The position numbers were made by a program, and so were the translations under genes. Positions 1 through 11,947 of a DNA stretch of 64,000 bases are shown here, piece after piece. Origin of the DNA: Alnus glutinosa (Eukaryota; Streptophyta; Magnoliopsida; Fagales; Betulaceae). The stretch's first letter is position 1. The number at the start of each line of letters is the position of its first letter. Location: the NCBI RefSeq assembly GCF_958979055.1, contig NC_084894.1, forward strand, positions 2,547,001-2,611,000, given 5' to 3'. Below the pieces are notes generated by a model. The model was not told where the DNA came from and did no database searches. It was given only the letters and a program-made list of their open reading frames with translations.

Positions 1-25
1 AAAACCCTTTCTTTCTTTCTTTCTT

Positions 26-63
<38 letters not shown>

Positions 64-80
64 CTTCTTTTTTTTTTTTC
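1..80. repeat. CTTT/poly-T tract at window start
   Basis: A short (CTTT)n run passes into an almost pure T tract. It could be the tail of a minus-strand retroposon whose body lies outside the window, but nothing here proves that. Confidence 0.8.
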
Positions 81-221
81 TGTTGATTTTTATCTTTAAA
101 AATGATTTAAATGATAACTAGGAATCTGATAAATAAAGTAAAAATGAAAAGAGATTAGATAGAAGAAGAAAAAGGAGATGGGAAAAAAAAGGGAAAGAAA
201 ACAATTTATTAGTTTGATTTT

Positions 222-526
222 AAGGGTTTATTTGAATTTGTGATTTTAAAAAGTAACTTTTAAAAACGCAGTTAAGCGTTTGACAAAATTACAGTTTGAC
301 ATTTAAAATCGTAAGTTAGCTTTTAAAATTTTGTTTTCATTTTTTTTTTTTTTTTTTTTTTTTTTAATAAAAAAAAAATATATCATTGATTGTGATTTGA
401 AAAGGCAATTTTCTACGTTTTCAAATCGTAATTTTTTAAAAGCGCAATTCTCAAACAATTTATTTTTTACAATTTGATTTAAAATCGTATATTTTGTCTA
501 TGAAATCGCAATTTTAAACACACCTT
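222..526. mobile_element. Foldback MITE, family A copy 1
   Basis: The left end (AAGGGTTTATTTGAATTTG) and the reverse complement of the right end (AAGGTGTGTTTAAAATTGCG) match as imperfect terminal inverted repeats. The interior is a series of short AT-rich blocks around AAATCGTAATTTT and AAATTGCGATTT. A related copy lies at about 19260-19537. No coding capacity. The superfamily is not clear because I could not fix the target duplication. Confidence 0.6.
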
Positions 527-949
527 AAATATTAAATCAGAAAAATAATTTCCACCTTTTTTTTTTTTTTTTTTTACTCTTCTATTCATAGAAAAAGAGA
601 AGAATGATAAATTTCCTTAACAAACTGGGGCATCAATCCATTAGCGGTGAAATAATTAATTTAATTATGAAAAATGCTGAGAGTACGTACTTCAGAAATC
701 ATAGAAATTTACTGTTAAAGCGACTGGAGTTGACAACTAGGCGACTTTCCCCCAAAAAGGCATTTTGAGGTAATAAAGTTCTTATTAAGGCGTTATTTTT
801 CGTTGCAATAGACGTTTGGGTAACGGTTCTGAAATACATTATTATGAAATTTTGAATTAATTAATTTTTTTTTGAAATGATTTTTTTTTAAAAAAAACTT
901 TTCATCATTTTTTCCTTGACTGTCTCACGTGGCACAAAATGTGACCTAA
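527..949. other. AT-rich intergenic DNA, nothing recognised
   Basis: Contains T tracts and unremarkable AT-rich sequence. No exon-like or repeat structure that I can support. Confidence 0.5.

Positions 950-985
<36 letters not shown>
950..985. repeat. Homopolymer of 36 G
   Basis: An uninterrupted run of 36 G residues stands in otherwise AT-rich DNA. It can in principle fold as a G-quadruplex. Homopolymer length is error-prone in sequencing, so the exact count is uncertain. Confidence 0.9.
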
Positions 986-986
<1 letters not shown>

Positions 987-1504
987 GTCCTTAGTTTTAG
1001 AAGAAGAAAAATATTATTTGCAAATAGGATTAGGTTAAGAAGAAAGAATTATAATAAATATTGGTGGATCGGATGCATGTTAGGTGGTGCTGGTGGATCA
1101 AACCGTTGGTAACTTTAGCTAAAGAAAAGGAATATATACATGGATGCCGATGCTCCACGCTATTCCTCGAGAGTATCTTATTCTTTTAATGCTTGTCCAA
1201 TCTTTTCCTCTATTTTTTTTTTTTTTTTTTTTTTAAGTTTTATCAGATTCCTATTTTAGAGGACACCAAATCCAGTTTTTTAATTAGTTGCATCCATCTT
1301 TACAGATTTTCCACCAATTCTTAATTCAACAAAGTTTTCTTAGAAATTAGATTTTTGGGTACTGTTTTGTTTTTTTTTTTTTTGTTTTTTTTTTTTTTTG
1401 ATTATGTTTGATTCGATTTTTTAAATTTAAATTCTACTCTGATTTTGTACAACGTGGTTTTAACCCGACTCAAAAAAATTCAATCCAAGTAAAAAAAAAA
1501 AATA
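986..1504. other. AT-rich intergenic DNA with T tracts
   Basis: Several T tracts (for example about 1207-1234 and 1370-1400). No gene or clear element seen. Confidence 0.5.
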
Positions 1505-1509
1505 AATAA

Positions 1510-1640
1510 CCCAAGGCCTAGTGTGGTGGCTGAACCACTCCCAAGTGTCTGGAGGAGCCACCCCGAAAACCACCCCATTTTTTTTTTTTTTTCAATTTTC
1601 AATTTAATTCTTTTTTCACCCCCCCCCCCCCCCCCTCCGC
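1510..1640. repeat. GTGGTT/AACCAC palindromic repeat patch with C17 run
   Basis: Carries GTGGTGGCTGAACCACTCC and GGAGCCACCCC blocks of the same kind as the loops of the foldback elements near 20.1 kb, 38.9 kb and 58.6 kb. A run of 17 C follows at 1619-1635. The arms of a foldback element are not visible, so this is probably a fragment. Confidence 0.5.
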
Positions 1641-3888
1641 CCAATTTATTCAATTCAATTCACATTTCCAAACAATTTTTTTCAATTTTGTTTCAGATTC
1701 TCTAAACCATCCAAACTTAATTTCAAATCAATTTTTTTCAGTATTCACAATTTTTAATATAGTAAATAATAATAGAATATAATATAAAAAATCACATACC
1801 CAAATGTACCCAATAATACACTAGTTTTTGTAGCACAGTCTTATATATATTACCAATGGGTGTTGGGTATTGTTAAGAATTATTAGGATTTTACCATAAA
1901 TATAAGCAGCCCAAAAAAATTTTAACCATCCAAAAACTGAATACTTATAATTTTGAAAGAGATTTTAAAATTTTCGGAAGTTAGAGTGCAGTTCCGACCT
2001 TGGAGCAGGGGTTCTAAATTTAAATATTGACTCTACAATTTACTTCACATTTCAGTTAAATATTCTTCGTATTGATTAAACCTTACTTGTTGAGATCGAT
2101 CGAGAGATCGAGTTTCACTATTTTATATAATCTCGAGCTTTTGGAATATTAATTAATGATTTAACAATTCCATAATAATTGGTTTTTAAAATCATATATC
2201 TCTCTGGAATGGGCAGATATATATATATAACTCAGATTTCTATATCACATGTAGCATTCAAGTGTTGATTGTTACCGTTCGCAAAGCATGGATGAAACTG
2301 TGGTCCTACTTGCAGAGCGGTTGTCGAATGATTCAAATGGCAATCGATCTTCAATCAATTCCAGAGTTTAATTAGTAGGATTACACAACAAATACACGAA
2401 TCCGCACGGCATTCATGTGATTTGTCACGTGAGTTTGTAAGAAAATTATTATTTGATTGTGAAAGGAGCGTTTTATACGTACGGGTCTGCAATTTGTCCG
2501 ATAAGATTGAATACACGAAATCATCTTATCTTAAAGGAATTTTTCTTTTCTTTTTTTTTTCTTTTTTTTTTTAAAAAAAAGGTTTGTTTGAGGTAAAAAT
2601 GAATCTTCGTGATGAATGAGGGACTAATGGATATTGTTTGTTATAATTAAAATAAAATATAAACATTTGAATCTTCCGTTAACTTTACGTATAAAGATTT
2701 ACTATTTACTATAAAAATACTCTCAGAAAACAAGAAGCTGTGACTTCTTAAACAAGTTTTTAAAATATTTATTTAAATAATTAAATATATTATTTTATAT
2801 CAGTTTATTTAGCTTTTAGAACAATTCATAATTTAATATAGTATTAAAGTAAATGTCTCGATCGAGTTCAATTATTGTTTCCGCAATTCACCTTTCATTT
2901 TTAATTTATTGAATATTCAACGTGTTAGATTTCGGTCTCATCCATTGAAGAGAATATTAATTAAGCTTTAATAATTAATTTTTAATCGGGGTTAAAAATC
3001 GAGCTAGTGCTTCACAGCTCTTGGAAGAGACATCATACACGCTTGTTCATAGAATCTCTTGTGGTTGCATATTCTCTAATTAGCTTTTAAACTTTCCGCA
3101 TGTGTAATTAAGGATGCTTATTGGATGGATTAAAGTGGAACAGGTAATTTCATGTTTGTTTAGAAGAAAGCCACCCAAATAGTCATGTGTGCTATACATA
3201 GACCATGTCATGGAAAACATAGTCATGGTACCACCATATATATATATATATATGTATGTTGTTTCACTTGTGTGTTAGGCCAGCCTCACCTAATATATAC
3301 AAAGGATTCTTTGGAAAAGGATCCACCTACCTAAAACCCCATATAATCCAACTTTAGGTTACACAAAATCTTGCACACTATTTTCTTTTTGGCAATCTTT
3401 TGAGAGGCTATGTTGGGGACATGAAAACCCCACCAAGGATTTTTTTGAAAAACCCTTAATATTACTTTTGAAGTTTCATAAAATGTGTTCCTGTCGGCCA
3501 TCATTAGGTGGGAGAAAAATGTAAGCTTCCACCTAAGATATCAAAGTAAAAGGAAAGGAGAAAAAACTACTAATTATATTCCTCCACCCATGTCAAAGTT
3601 TGGAACATATGTACTTTAAAGAAAAAGCTATGTATACTTTGATGATGCCCTTGTCGGCCATGATGCCACCCTCTAAAAGAAATCCTCTATTTCTACAAGG
3701 GGAACACTATTTCTATAAGAATAAGGAAAAGAGGAAAAGAGGGTCACTAGCTATGGGTGTGTCTATAGTGTAAATAGCTCTTAAAATTCATTATCTTGAT
3801 CACATCTCCATAAAGAACTAATTAAAAAGATGCAGAAAAGATATCAATCTTAATGTTGGAATTTTTCAAAGATAGTTCAATTAATGCC
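1641..3888. other. Intergenic, nothing recognised
   Basis: AT-rich DNA with a T tract near 2540-2572 and a (TA)n run near 3236-3254. An imperfect short hairpin (TAGGTGG ... CCACCTA) sits near 3504-3535. No exon-like reading frame or element ends that I can support. Confidence 0.45.
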
Positions 3889-3893
3889 ATTAT

Positions 3894-4417
3894 TGTAACA
3901 CCTTGTAGTTCCATGTTGAAAATATAATTAACCCATATAAATTGAGTGCATTATAAAAGAGCTTATGTGTGCTAGGTCTTACATTATTTTTTATTATGTG
4001 AGATTATGCTATAAACGCTTTTAGGAATTAAGCTCTAGTTGTAACTTAACTAGTTTTTTGGAACTGATAGCGTATATGTGGCCAGTTAGCGCTTTTTCTG
4101 GATCATTACAAAAAGTATCGAAATAACTTAGTAACCCATGTGGTACTAGAGCACTACATAATGTGGCTGTGACGAGAACGTCAGGGATTTGATGAAAGAT
4201 TATAACAATCCATGTCCCACATTGAGAAGATGATTAGCTCACACAGAGTAGGTTCATTATAAAGAAACTCATAGGTGTTAAGTTCCACATTTGTTTCTAA
4301 TTATTACAAGATACTTGCTTTATAAGCGATTATAGCTAGAGAGCTCAAATTACAACTTGACTGACAATTTTTGAGTGATAGCACATATGTGGTTAGCACT
4401 TTCAATGAGTCGTTATA
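3894..4417 (+). mobile_element. TRIM (terminal-repeat retrotransposon in miniature), old
   Basis: Two diverged direct repeats of about 217 bases (3894-4110 and 4201-4417) flank a 90-base centre. The 5-base target duplication ATTAT lies on both sides (3889-3893 and 4418-4422). The first repeat runs TGTAACACC to TCATTACA, the TG...CA form of LTRs. The centre holds TGGTACTAGAGC, close to the primer-binding site complementary to initiator methionine tRNA, and a GACGAGAACGTCAGG block typical of plant TRIMs. No coding capacity, as is normal for this class. Repeat divergence is high, so the insertion is old. Confidence 0.8.
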
Positions 4418-4504
4418 ATTATAGTTTTGAATTTTACATCAAAATATCAGCTACAATATCAACTTAAAGATTTAGTCGATCACAATTAACTAAGTTGGGA
4501 TGGG

Positions 4505-4667
4505 GATCGGGTGCAATGAACTGTCTATATTATATGTAATACAAACAATTTATGTGAGAAGGCACTCGGATCCTATCTAGTCGGGCAAACGGGTAAGCGT
4601 CTTCTCACATAAGCTGGATGTATTAATTGTATGTACGTAATACAAGTAGTTCATTGCACCCGACCCA
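4505..4667. mobile_element. Hairpin MITE remnant
   Basis: CGGGTGCAATGAACT on the left is repeated inverted on the right, and the pairing continues through the ATGTAATACAA and TTATGTGAGAAG blocks to a loop near 4565-4600. It looks like a foldback element; the target duplication was not found. Confidence 0.6.
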
Positions 4668-5303
4668 ATCAAGTTCATTGAATCCAATCTTGATAAACTA
4701 TTACCTCCACATGCCTCCCAACCAATCAGGCATGCAATCACCAAGTAGACGCAACAGGCACATTCACCTCTTTGATTCAAAGCAACAATATTGGAGGCAT
4801 TCTTGGTCAGAAAATTGAAGTGGGTGCCACCGTGCGTCATTTGGTGATTGTGCGGTAGAAAGAAAAGATAGATGGTGGAAACCAAAGGGAATTAAGCACA
4901 ATCGTGCAGCTTTTACGTGTATACTCAAGATCAATCGCGCGCTCACACACACACACGCATGCAGAGATGGATGAATAATAACATGAACCCTAGCTAGCTC
5001 CCACCCATCCTTTCCTTAATTTGTCTTTAATGATCAAAAATAAATTGCAAATACATTCATCCATCATAGGGAAAAATTATTTTTCTATAATAACTTCTTT
5101 TGGATTACTTGGAGGCTCCTCCAATGATGGTTAAAGTAGGCATCACGCATTTACATTACTTTTTCTTTGTGCTCAAATTGGTGCACCATTTTTGTCAGCA
5201 GCACCAAGGGACCTACCACATACCTGTAAAATTCCCACTTACCTGCTTATTTGTAAGAAAATCATAACATATATTATTATTCATCATGTCTTTTTGGTTA
5301 TAG
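4668..5303. other. Intergenic, nothing recognised
   Basis: Short open frames here overlap on both strands and show no family resemblance. A (CA)n microsatellite lies near 4943-4957. Confidence 0.45.
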
Positions 5304-5311
5304 GATAAAGT

Positions 5312-5611
5312 TTGGGGTGTCAATTCGTTTACGTGTAACGGGTTTGAATTGTGTCGAAGTACCGGTATAAGACTACATAAATCAGCCATAACTTGACGTA
5401 CCCTTCAACCATAACCTGCTAATTTTTTATTGGGTCATATAAAAAATTGACAGCCTTAAATGTTGCGTGTCGAAGCATAGGTATAAGACTATATTGGTCA
5501 ACCATAACCCAACCCATTTAATTAAACGGGTCAAACTACTTAATTGTAACTCGCTAATTTCATGTTATGTTCTGTCAGGTTCGCAGCTCGTGTCAAAAAT
5601 TGCCGGCCTTA
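5312..5611. mobile_element. Non-autonomous hAT-type MITE
   Basis: An exact 8-base duplication GATAAAGT flanks the element (5304-5311 and 5612-5619). The ends TTGGGGTGTCAATTCG and (reverse complement) TAAGGCCGGCAATTTTTG pair imperfectly. An 8-base duplication with G-rich GGGTGTCAA-type ends is the plant hAT pattern. A second AATTGACAGCCTTA-like end near 5445-5458 suggests an internal partial duplication. Confidence 0.75.
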
Positions 5612-5657
5612 GATAAAGTTTTCCTCAAAATTAGCTAGATTTCAAGAAATTTGTTTG

Positions 5658-5733
5658 AAGTGACATGTTCTTAGAGCATGTGAGAAGTAAAAATGTATAA
5701 GAGAAACACATGCTCTAAGGATATGTGTCACTT
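5658..5733. repeat. Imperfect 76-base hairpin
   Basis: AAGTGACATGTTCTTAGAGC on the left pairs with the inverted GCTCTAAGGATATGTGTCACTT on the right across a 24-base loop. It could be a MITE relic; nothing shows that it is a small-RNA gene. Confidence 0.55.
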
Positions 5734-6671
5734 TAATATACTGAATTGTCGGAATTCGCCTTGGTGTTATTTTTGGGAATTTTTTTTTTTTTGGTTCTTT
5801 CAAATTTAATTTCCTTTTTTATCTTTTGATGTTTTTATCATTGGCATCCTTTTATGGAGCCTTTTGAATTTTGATCACATTCTGGCTACTATCGGGGCCC
5901 GTTCTTGATGGATCACCAAAAATACTGACCTTAATAAAGGTTCTACATTTGTATCCACTACGGGAAAAGGGGGGTGGAATTTTTGCTTTTACTTTTATTT
6001 TATTTTATTTTCTTTTCAATTATTATTGTTGTTGTTTTGGGCATTGATTGCCCAAACGAATTCAAGTATAATATGATTACCAAGATTGCCAGTGGTTATG
6101 CATATAATGAGGCCATATGTATTCCTGTGATGGTATAATTACTATTACTTTAAATTCTATTATACCAACATAAAGCTATGATATTATTATTGTTGTTATT
6201 ATTATTATCATCAAGAGATATGGGTTTTTTTGACATAATCTTGGAAGGCGATATCATGCAAATAGTCTCAACGATTTCTACGAATCTTCCCAACTGAAGC
6301 AGATTTAGACATTTCATAGAGGGAATCCAAGAACAATCACTTTTACTCTGGTTTTTTAGAGTATCTAACGTGAGAAGGGAAGCAAATTCGGCAGCACACA
6401 TGCATGCTAAAGCCGCCTCCAGTACTCAAAGTGAGAGATACAGTTTGACACCTGTCTTTTTCCCAAATCCCATAAAATTCTCGCACGCTTCCTTTCTTTT
6501 GGATTTATCTGTGACTCAAATCCATGACTTGATAATATTTCACTTTTAATTAGTAGATGCATATGTGCATGTCAATTAACACTGCTTCCACTTTATGAAT
6601 GTCATGGTAACTTCAAATTTTGTTAAGTTCTTTGTCAAGATTTACAATACTCGCTAAATTTGGAGTGCTTT
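5734..6671. other. Intergenic, nothing recognised
   Basis: AT-rich DNA with a TTATTATTG microsatellite near 6180-6210. No supported gene. Confidence 0.45.
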
Positions 6672-6674
6672 TTA

Positions 6675-6835
6675 GAGCATCTCCAGCAAACTAAGTTAAA
6701 CGTCCTTAATAGCTAAATTTAGCTAATATTGCCAATCTTTCACCTACAACAGATTAGCTAGATGCTAGCTAAAATACATTTGGTGTTACAATAAATAGTG
6801 ATCTTTCGCTATTTAGTGTAGCACACTAGATATTT

Positions 6836-6893
<58 letters not shown>

Positions 6894-7055
6894 CTCTCTC
6901 CCTCTCCGAGAGAGAATATAATAAAAAAAAATATTTAAAGGAAAGTAGAGAAGAAACTAAATAATATGTTGGAGTTTGCATTGAAAAAAGAATATGTAAA
7001 ATAAAAAAGAGTGCTTTTTGATTTGGTATTTTATATCTTATTGTTGGAGATGCCC
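6675..7055. mobile_element. PIF/Harbinger (Tourist-like) MITE
   Basis: Ends GAGCATCTCCAGCA and TGTTGGAGATGCCC are inverted repeats flanked by a TTA duplication (6672-6674 and 7056-7058). A TTA target with GAGCATCTCC-type ends fits PIF/Harbinger MITEs. The interior carries an (AT)n microsatellite of about 52 bases (6839-6890). Related copies occur at about 28758-29113 and 32870-33267. Confidence 0.75.
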
Positions 7056-7150
7056 TTATGTGCAAATACAATTAGATGTTAAATGGGCTAACAACAAGGC
7101 ACATAAACTTCTTCAATGAGCTTCTACCTATAATGGAAAATGTTAGATTT

Positions 7151-7261
7151 ACAACACCAATACAACAACTGTACAACAATCCCTCACATGAAGGTGGGTC
7201 CCACATGCTAGGGCCCACCCTCATGTGAGGAATTGTTGTACAGTTGTTGTATTAGTGTTGT
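7151..7261. mobile_element. Palindromic MITE-like hairpin
   Basis: ACAACACCAATACAACAACT and the following GTACAACAAT block are repeated inverted almost perfectly on the right (ATTGTTGTACAGTTGTTGTA), giving arms of about 50 bases around CCCACATGCTAGGG. It is probably a small foldback element. Confidence 0.7.
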
Positions 7262-9366
7262 ACAAGAATCAAATCCCACATATAATTGATGTGGCTCCAT
7301 CCCTACTTTTCCTTGATCCCTCGATTGTATATTTGGATGGTGAAAACCATGTTACCCTCTTATGTGTTAGAATATATAATTTGATTCCACATTAGTTTTA
7401 TATGCTTTATCTTCTCACCATACGAATTTTGATTTGATTTGATTTTGAAATAAGAGCATAATGTACTAGTGCTATTGAACTCTTTTCTAAGGGTAGATGT
7501 AGATGCCTAACATCGAATCACCCGAGAATCTATCTCTATTTTCTCTTTCCTCTATCTTCTGCATTTTTATTTAATTTCCATTTCATTACGAGTTTCTTCA
7601 TACTATCAAAGCCATCGGCTGATGCCAATCTTGGGCTCGAGGACTTCAAGTTTTGTTGCCTTCCATTTCATTACAAATTTCTTCATTATGCCCCAATATT
7701 TGTGTGAAAGAGAATTGGGGTTTGGTCAACGATAGCTCCATTTCATCTTACCATCTCAAGGGCTCATCCCAAAACCCCAATCAGCCAGGATAGACAGGAC
7801 TTGATACTTCTTGTCAAAAGCTACATTCGGCCCCAAAAAAGAAGGCTTCCAAAGCACCTGATTATATATATACAATAGAAGAAAGTGGCCAAGCAAAAAT
7901 GAATGAGGCTAAACTTGAAGCCCACCCAAGTTTGATCGGGTCAATAGGTCATGACCCTATTCTGTCTCTCTAAAAGTAATCTATATAAATTTAACGGTAA
8001 GTTTTAAAAGTTGCATCAATCTATTAAGGGTGGCAATAAGTTATTAACATAGGATCTCAACTCCTAAGACACAAACCAAACTGGGGTGTTGGTCGGTTTG
8101 ATTTTTGATCCTTTGGTACTCAGAAATGTGTAAAATCTTGTTTAAGTTAAGCCATCAGCCCAAAAAAAGATCCTGACTAAATTTCACAGGAAACAACACA
8201 AGAAAGACTCTGGGCTCTAGGGTCTTGGGTATGGGCATATTAATCGATCATGCTCTTTCTTTGACTCAATTCCATACAAGAGGAGAGAAAACAAGGACTT
8301 GTGCTATGTTAGTGAGCTTATATAGGTGCTCTTGAACCAACCTCTTGCACTAGTTCAACCAGCATTTTAGTTTTGCTGAGTAAAGGTGCTTTTCCATATT
8401 CTCCTTAAAGTTTTGTCCTTCAAACTGTCAATCTAAATAATAATAAATTGACAGTTTGAATGGCCAAATTATGACACATGTCAATTTGTGGTGCTTTATG
8501 AAAAATGACCGTTAATTGATGGGGTTAAATAATTTTTAATCTCAAATTTTAATAAACGCTCAACTTTTTTGAAAATCATGTTTTCATTAATTACGCTTTA
8601 AAATATATATATATATATATTATTTTTTTCAAACCGCGCATTTTAAAACTGGTAAAACCAAACAAACACTTTGTTGAAATATACAAACAATGTATTATAC
8701 ATATTTGTAAAACTCACAGATTACATTTCGAATTGAAAATAATTCTTATGAAGCTTGATAGTGTTGCGAGGGGATTGGAAGTAATATATATAATCTACAA
8801 TTTTTTCTTTTTCTTTTTTCCGCTCATAACAAAAAAATAAATAAAATGTTAACTACATTTATCTTCTCTACTTATCATTCTCTTAATGTTCTCAAATGTT
8901 TCAAATAAATCAATGTCTCTCTTCCGAGACTCAAAATGATAAATAAGAAATGTTTAATTTTCATTTTTTGTTTGGAGATGAATAATTTCACCATTAATTT
9001 TGTATTCAATGATAAATTTATAAAAATAATAAACAAAAGATGGGTAATAAATGAATACGTAGCTGCTCCCATTACAAAAATATTATGTATAAGAGAAATT
9101 AAAGGGAAAAAGGTTAATTGTCTGTTTGAATGCAAGTAGAAAACGTTTTTTACTTGCTACAATGTTTGTAAAAAAATAAATCATATTTTATTTAACTTTT
9201 TAAAAAATAAATTATATTTTATTTAACTTTTTTTAAACAAATCAGATTTAATTTAATTTTTTATAATTTTATCTCATAAGTCACAAAGTCAAACTTTAAA
9301 ATTTACACACTAAATAAAAATTAAATTATAATTTCAAAAATCGAACACACCATTAATAATTACTAA
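7262..9366. other. Intergenic with a perfect short hairpin at 8419-8460
   Basis: TTCAAACTGTCAAT at 8419-8432 and its exact reverse complement at 8447-8460 form a 14-base-pair stem. The rest is AT-rich. Two near-identical blocks of ATTTTATTTAACTTTTT occur near 9185-9232. No gene supported. Confidence 0.5.
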
Positions 9367-9375
9367 TTTTTAGTT

Positions 9376-9741
9376 GGGACAGATATATTTTAGCCCTCCA
9401 AACTACCACCCTTTCTTCGGATGGCCCCCCAAACTACCAATACTTAGATTCTGACCCCCAAACTACAACTTTATGATTTTTTAGCCCCATCCATCTATTT
9501 ATGTTGTCAATTCTAAACAGAAATTCGAAAATACCCCTCCTACACTTTAAAATTTCCACGGTTAAGGGAAATGTATTTTCGGATTTTTAGCCAATTTCTG
9601 TTAGAATTGACGGCATAAGTAGACGGATGGGGTTAAAAAATTAGAAAGTGGTAGTTTGAGGGGTCATAATCTAAGTATTGGTAGTTTGTGGAGCTATTCA
9701 GAGAAAATGTGGTAGTTTGGGGGCTAAAATATATTTAACCC
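9376..9741. mobile_element. MULE-type foldback MITE with 9-base target duplication
   Basis: TTTTTAGTT occurs exactly on both sides (9367-9375 and 9742-9750). The arms are long: about 150 bases on the left (TTTTAGCCCTCCAAACTACC) match the inverted right arm (GGTAGTTTGGGGGCTAAAAT). The terminus on the right is TATTTAACCC. A 9-base duplication with long arms indicates a Mutator-like MITE. No coding capacity. Confidence 0.85.
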
Positions 9742-9789
9742 TTTTTAGTTTATATATGTGCAAAGTCCTCCTTTGACCTAATGTTCTCT

Positions 9790-9928
9790 GCCCCTCTTTA
9801 CCATTCACACTTACTTTTCTCCTCAGCTCACTTGGCCCGCCACCAACGGAAGCCGCCTCTGCCGAAGGCCAAAACTGACCAGAAAAATCAACGGTTTCCT
9901 CTCTGGGTTCAGTTACTCTAAGAAAAAA
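9790..9928 (+). other. Possible 5'UTR first exon
   Basis: After the MITE the composition shifts to a GC-richer, pyrimidine-rich block (about 9820-9910) that ends AAAAAAG followed by GTAAAAGTA, a fair splice donor. It could be the first exon of the decayed Myb/SANT-like gene that follows at about 12.2 kb. This is inference from composition and the donor alone. Confidence 0.35.
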
Positions 9929-11714
9929 GGTAAAAGTACTTTTATTTTTTCCCGATTTGAAGCTCGGATTCCATTATTATCATATTATTTGAGGTTTATA
10001 GATGAATTTGATCGAGTTATATTGATGTTTAAGGGCTGTTTATTGTGGGTTTTTTGTGTGTGTGGGGTTTGATGAAACCATTCAAGTTTTACTTTACCCT
10101 AGTGATCAATGTGTTAAAGGTGATATTTGACTCTTCATGCTTATCTTGTTTCCAATTTTTGGTTTTGGGTGCAAAGTTAGTGCGCATGATGGTTTACACT
10201 TGATCTCTGAACTTCAGGTAAGTTCATGTTGACAAGCACATCTACTGATGCTCTGTCTTTGCACATTTTTTTGTTTTTGTTTTGTTTAATACTTCTATGT
10301 TGATGTGTATGTATGTATGTATGTCTAAACATATGTATATGTTTATGTATTTATATATCTATATTCGTATGTATATGCATGTGTGTTCTATGGATAGAAG
10401 TGAAAACAAGATAAGAAAAATGGAGAAGGGAGGATAGAGATCATTTGTTTGAAGTCAGGAGTTTGGGTAATTTCTTTACATGTGCAGAGATTAGTAGAAA
10501 AGTGAACGATTCCTCATATATATTTTTTTTGTCTGGGTTAATTGTAGCAATCTACCCTAAGCCATAAGGTCATTTGCATTCAACACCATTGATTTGTAAT
10601 GTCCACCCACCATCCGTATAAGTGAAAAAAATAACAAATTAATGTTGTGGATGGGGTGGACATTGATATTTAATATGCACTACTTCCTCCTACTCATCAT
10701 CGCCCCCTCCCCTCTGGCATCAACCTTCCCCCTCCTGAGTTGTCACCTACTCTTGAGAAAAAGGATCTAAAGGGAAGAGACTTGAGGAAAAGCAGAGAGG
10801 GATTGGGAGATGAACTGAGACTCGGCGAGTAAGATAGTGGGTGAGTGGTGATGAGGATGACACAGCAGTGGTGATGGATGAGCACTACGACAAGTCTAAG
10901 GAAGGGTGTCAAATGGCCCATGTCAGCACTGGGGAGGAGAGCTACGTTAGGGTGCAGGGCATCAGAAATTGACATGGTTAGAGGAGCTTCTAGAACGATG
11001 AATTACCTCGAGCCTCGTGCTTGTTTGACTACTGTCCTCGAGCATTGACCTTTTGTTTGAAGAGAGAGAGAGAGAGAGACAAAAAGAGTCTCGAACAACG
11101 CAGGGAAGAGTCTTGAACGGTACAGTGGAGTAATTTAGGGTTTAAGGGGGGTTATATGGTTTAGGAGAAAGAGACAGTCTCAAACAGTGCAGGGAAGAGG
11201 GAGAGTTTTGAACGGCGCATGGGATAATTTAGGGTCTACAGGGGGTGTTTATAGGGTTTAAAAAACAACATTGTCCTTAAAAAAAATAAAATATTACTAA
11301 ACATAAAACAACGTTTACTAAAAATATTAAAAAAATGAAGAGGAGTCGGAGTTAGAATTCCGTTGGACACAGAAATGAACCTCTGTCCCCGCTTCCGACT
11401 TTCATTGGAAACTAAAACTGGACTCTGCCTCCACCTTCGCTTGCCGTTAGAAGCTGACCACGCCGGTCGGAACCGGATCGGCTGTTAGAATCTCCTCCTC
11501 CTGCACAGCCCTGTTTTTATCTTATGCCAAATTCACCTGTGATAAAGAAGGCCATTAGAATAATAGAGAAAATTTTAGAGCTATCATCATGATGTTAAAA
11601 AAAATGTGAAGTAAGATTTCCAGTTTTTCCTAAATATCTTGCCTTCTTTTGGTCTCAGAGACTGCATTTCAGTTTACTTGTTGAGGTATTACAAACAAAA
11701 ATTTTGTGGAATTT
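9929..11714. other. Intergenic or intronic, with a two-copy 95-base repeat
   Basis: A block with GTCTCGAACAACGCAGGGAAG and TAATTTAGGGTTTA (about 11068-11165) is repeated in diverged form at about 11166-11262. A GC-rich stretch follows at about 11340-11515, ending CTCCTCCTCCTGCACAGCCCTG, which resembles the end of a DNA transposon, but I found no partner end. An apparent reading frame on the minus strand near 10.7-11.0 kb shows no recognisable family. Confidence 0.4.
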
Positions 11715-11731
11715 GTGGCTTGTGAAATATT

Positions 11732-11947
11732 TTTTTGATAGGTAATAAAAGAAATAGCATTAAAAAAGTGTAAAGGCGCCCCTAAGCATACAAGAAGGAC
11801 ACTAAAACAAAAGAACAACAGAAAACAAAGGAAGAACACCCGAAAAAACCCAAAAGATAGAAGAAAGGCTACATTAAACCCCCAACCTCTTGCCTCTAAC
11901 CTGGCTAGAACCTACACCCCTAGCATCGAAATTGATCGAGCATATTC
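11732..11947 (-). mobile_element. 5'-truncated LINE 3' end
   Basis: A T run followed by GATAGGTAATAAAAG, the reverse complement of the CTTTTATTACCTATC(A)n end of plant LINEs, opens the insert. A 17-base duplication flanks it (11715-11731 GTGGCTTGTGAAATATT; 11948-11964 with one difference). That is the signature of target-primed reverse transcription with strong 5' truncation. Confidence 0.8.

Noticed and set aside
1523-1705. Short plus-strand reading frame with poly-proline
   Set aside because: It is a translation of the C17 and T tracts and the GTGG repeat patch.
3504-3535. Short hairpin TAGGTGG ... CCACCTA as a small-RNA gene
   Set aside because: The stem is only about ten pairs and no longer pairing surrounds it.
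6826-7071. Minus-strand frame with a Tyr-Ile repeat
   Set aside because: It translates the (AT)n inside a MITE.
10697-10975. Minus-strand frame of 92 residues
   Set aside because: Low-complexity Ser/Leu-rich sequence, no domain, no splice or promoter context.
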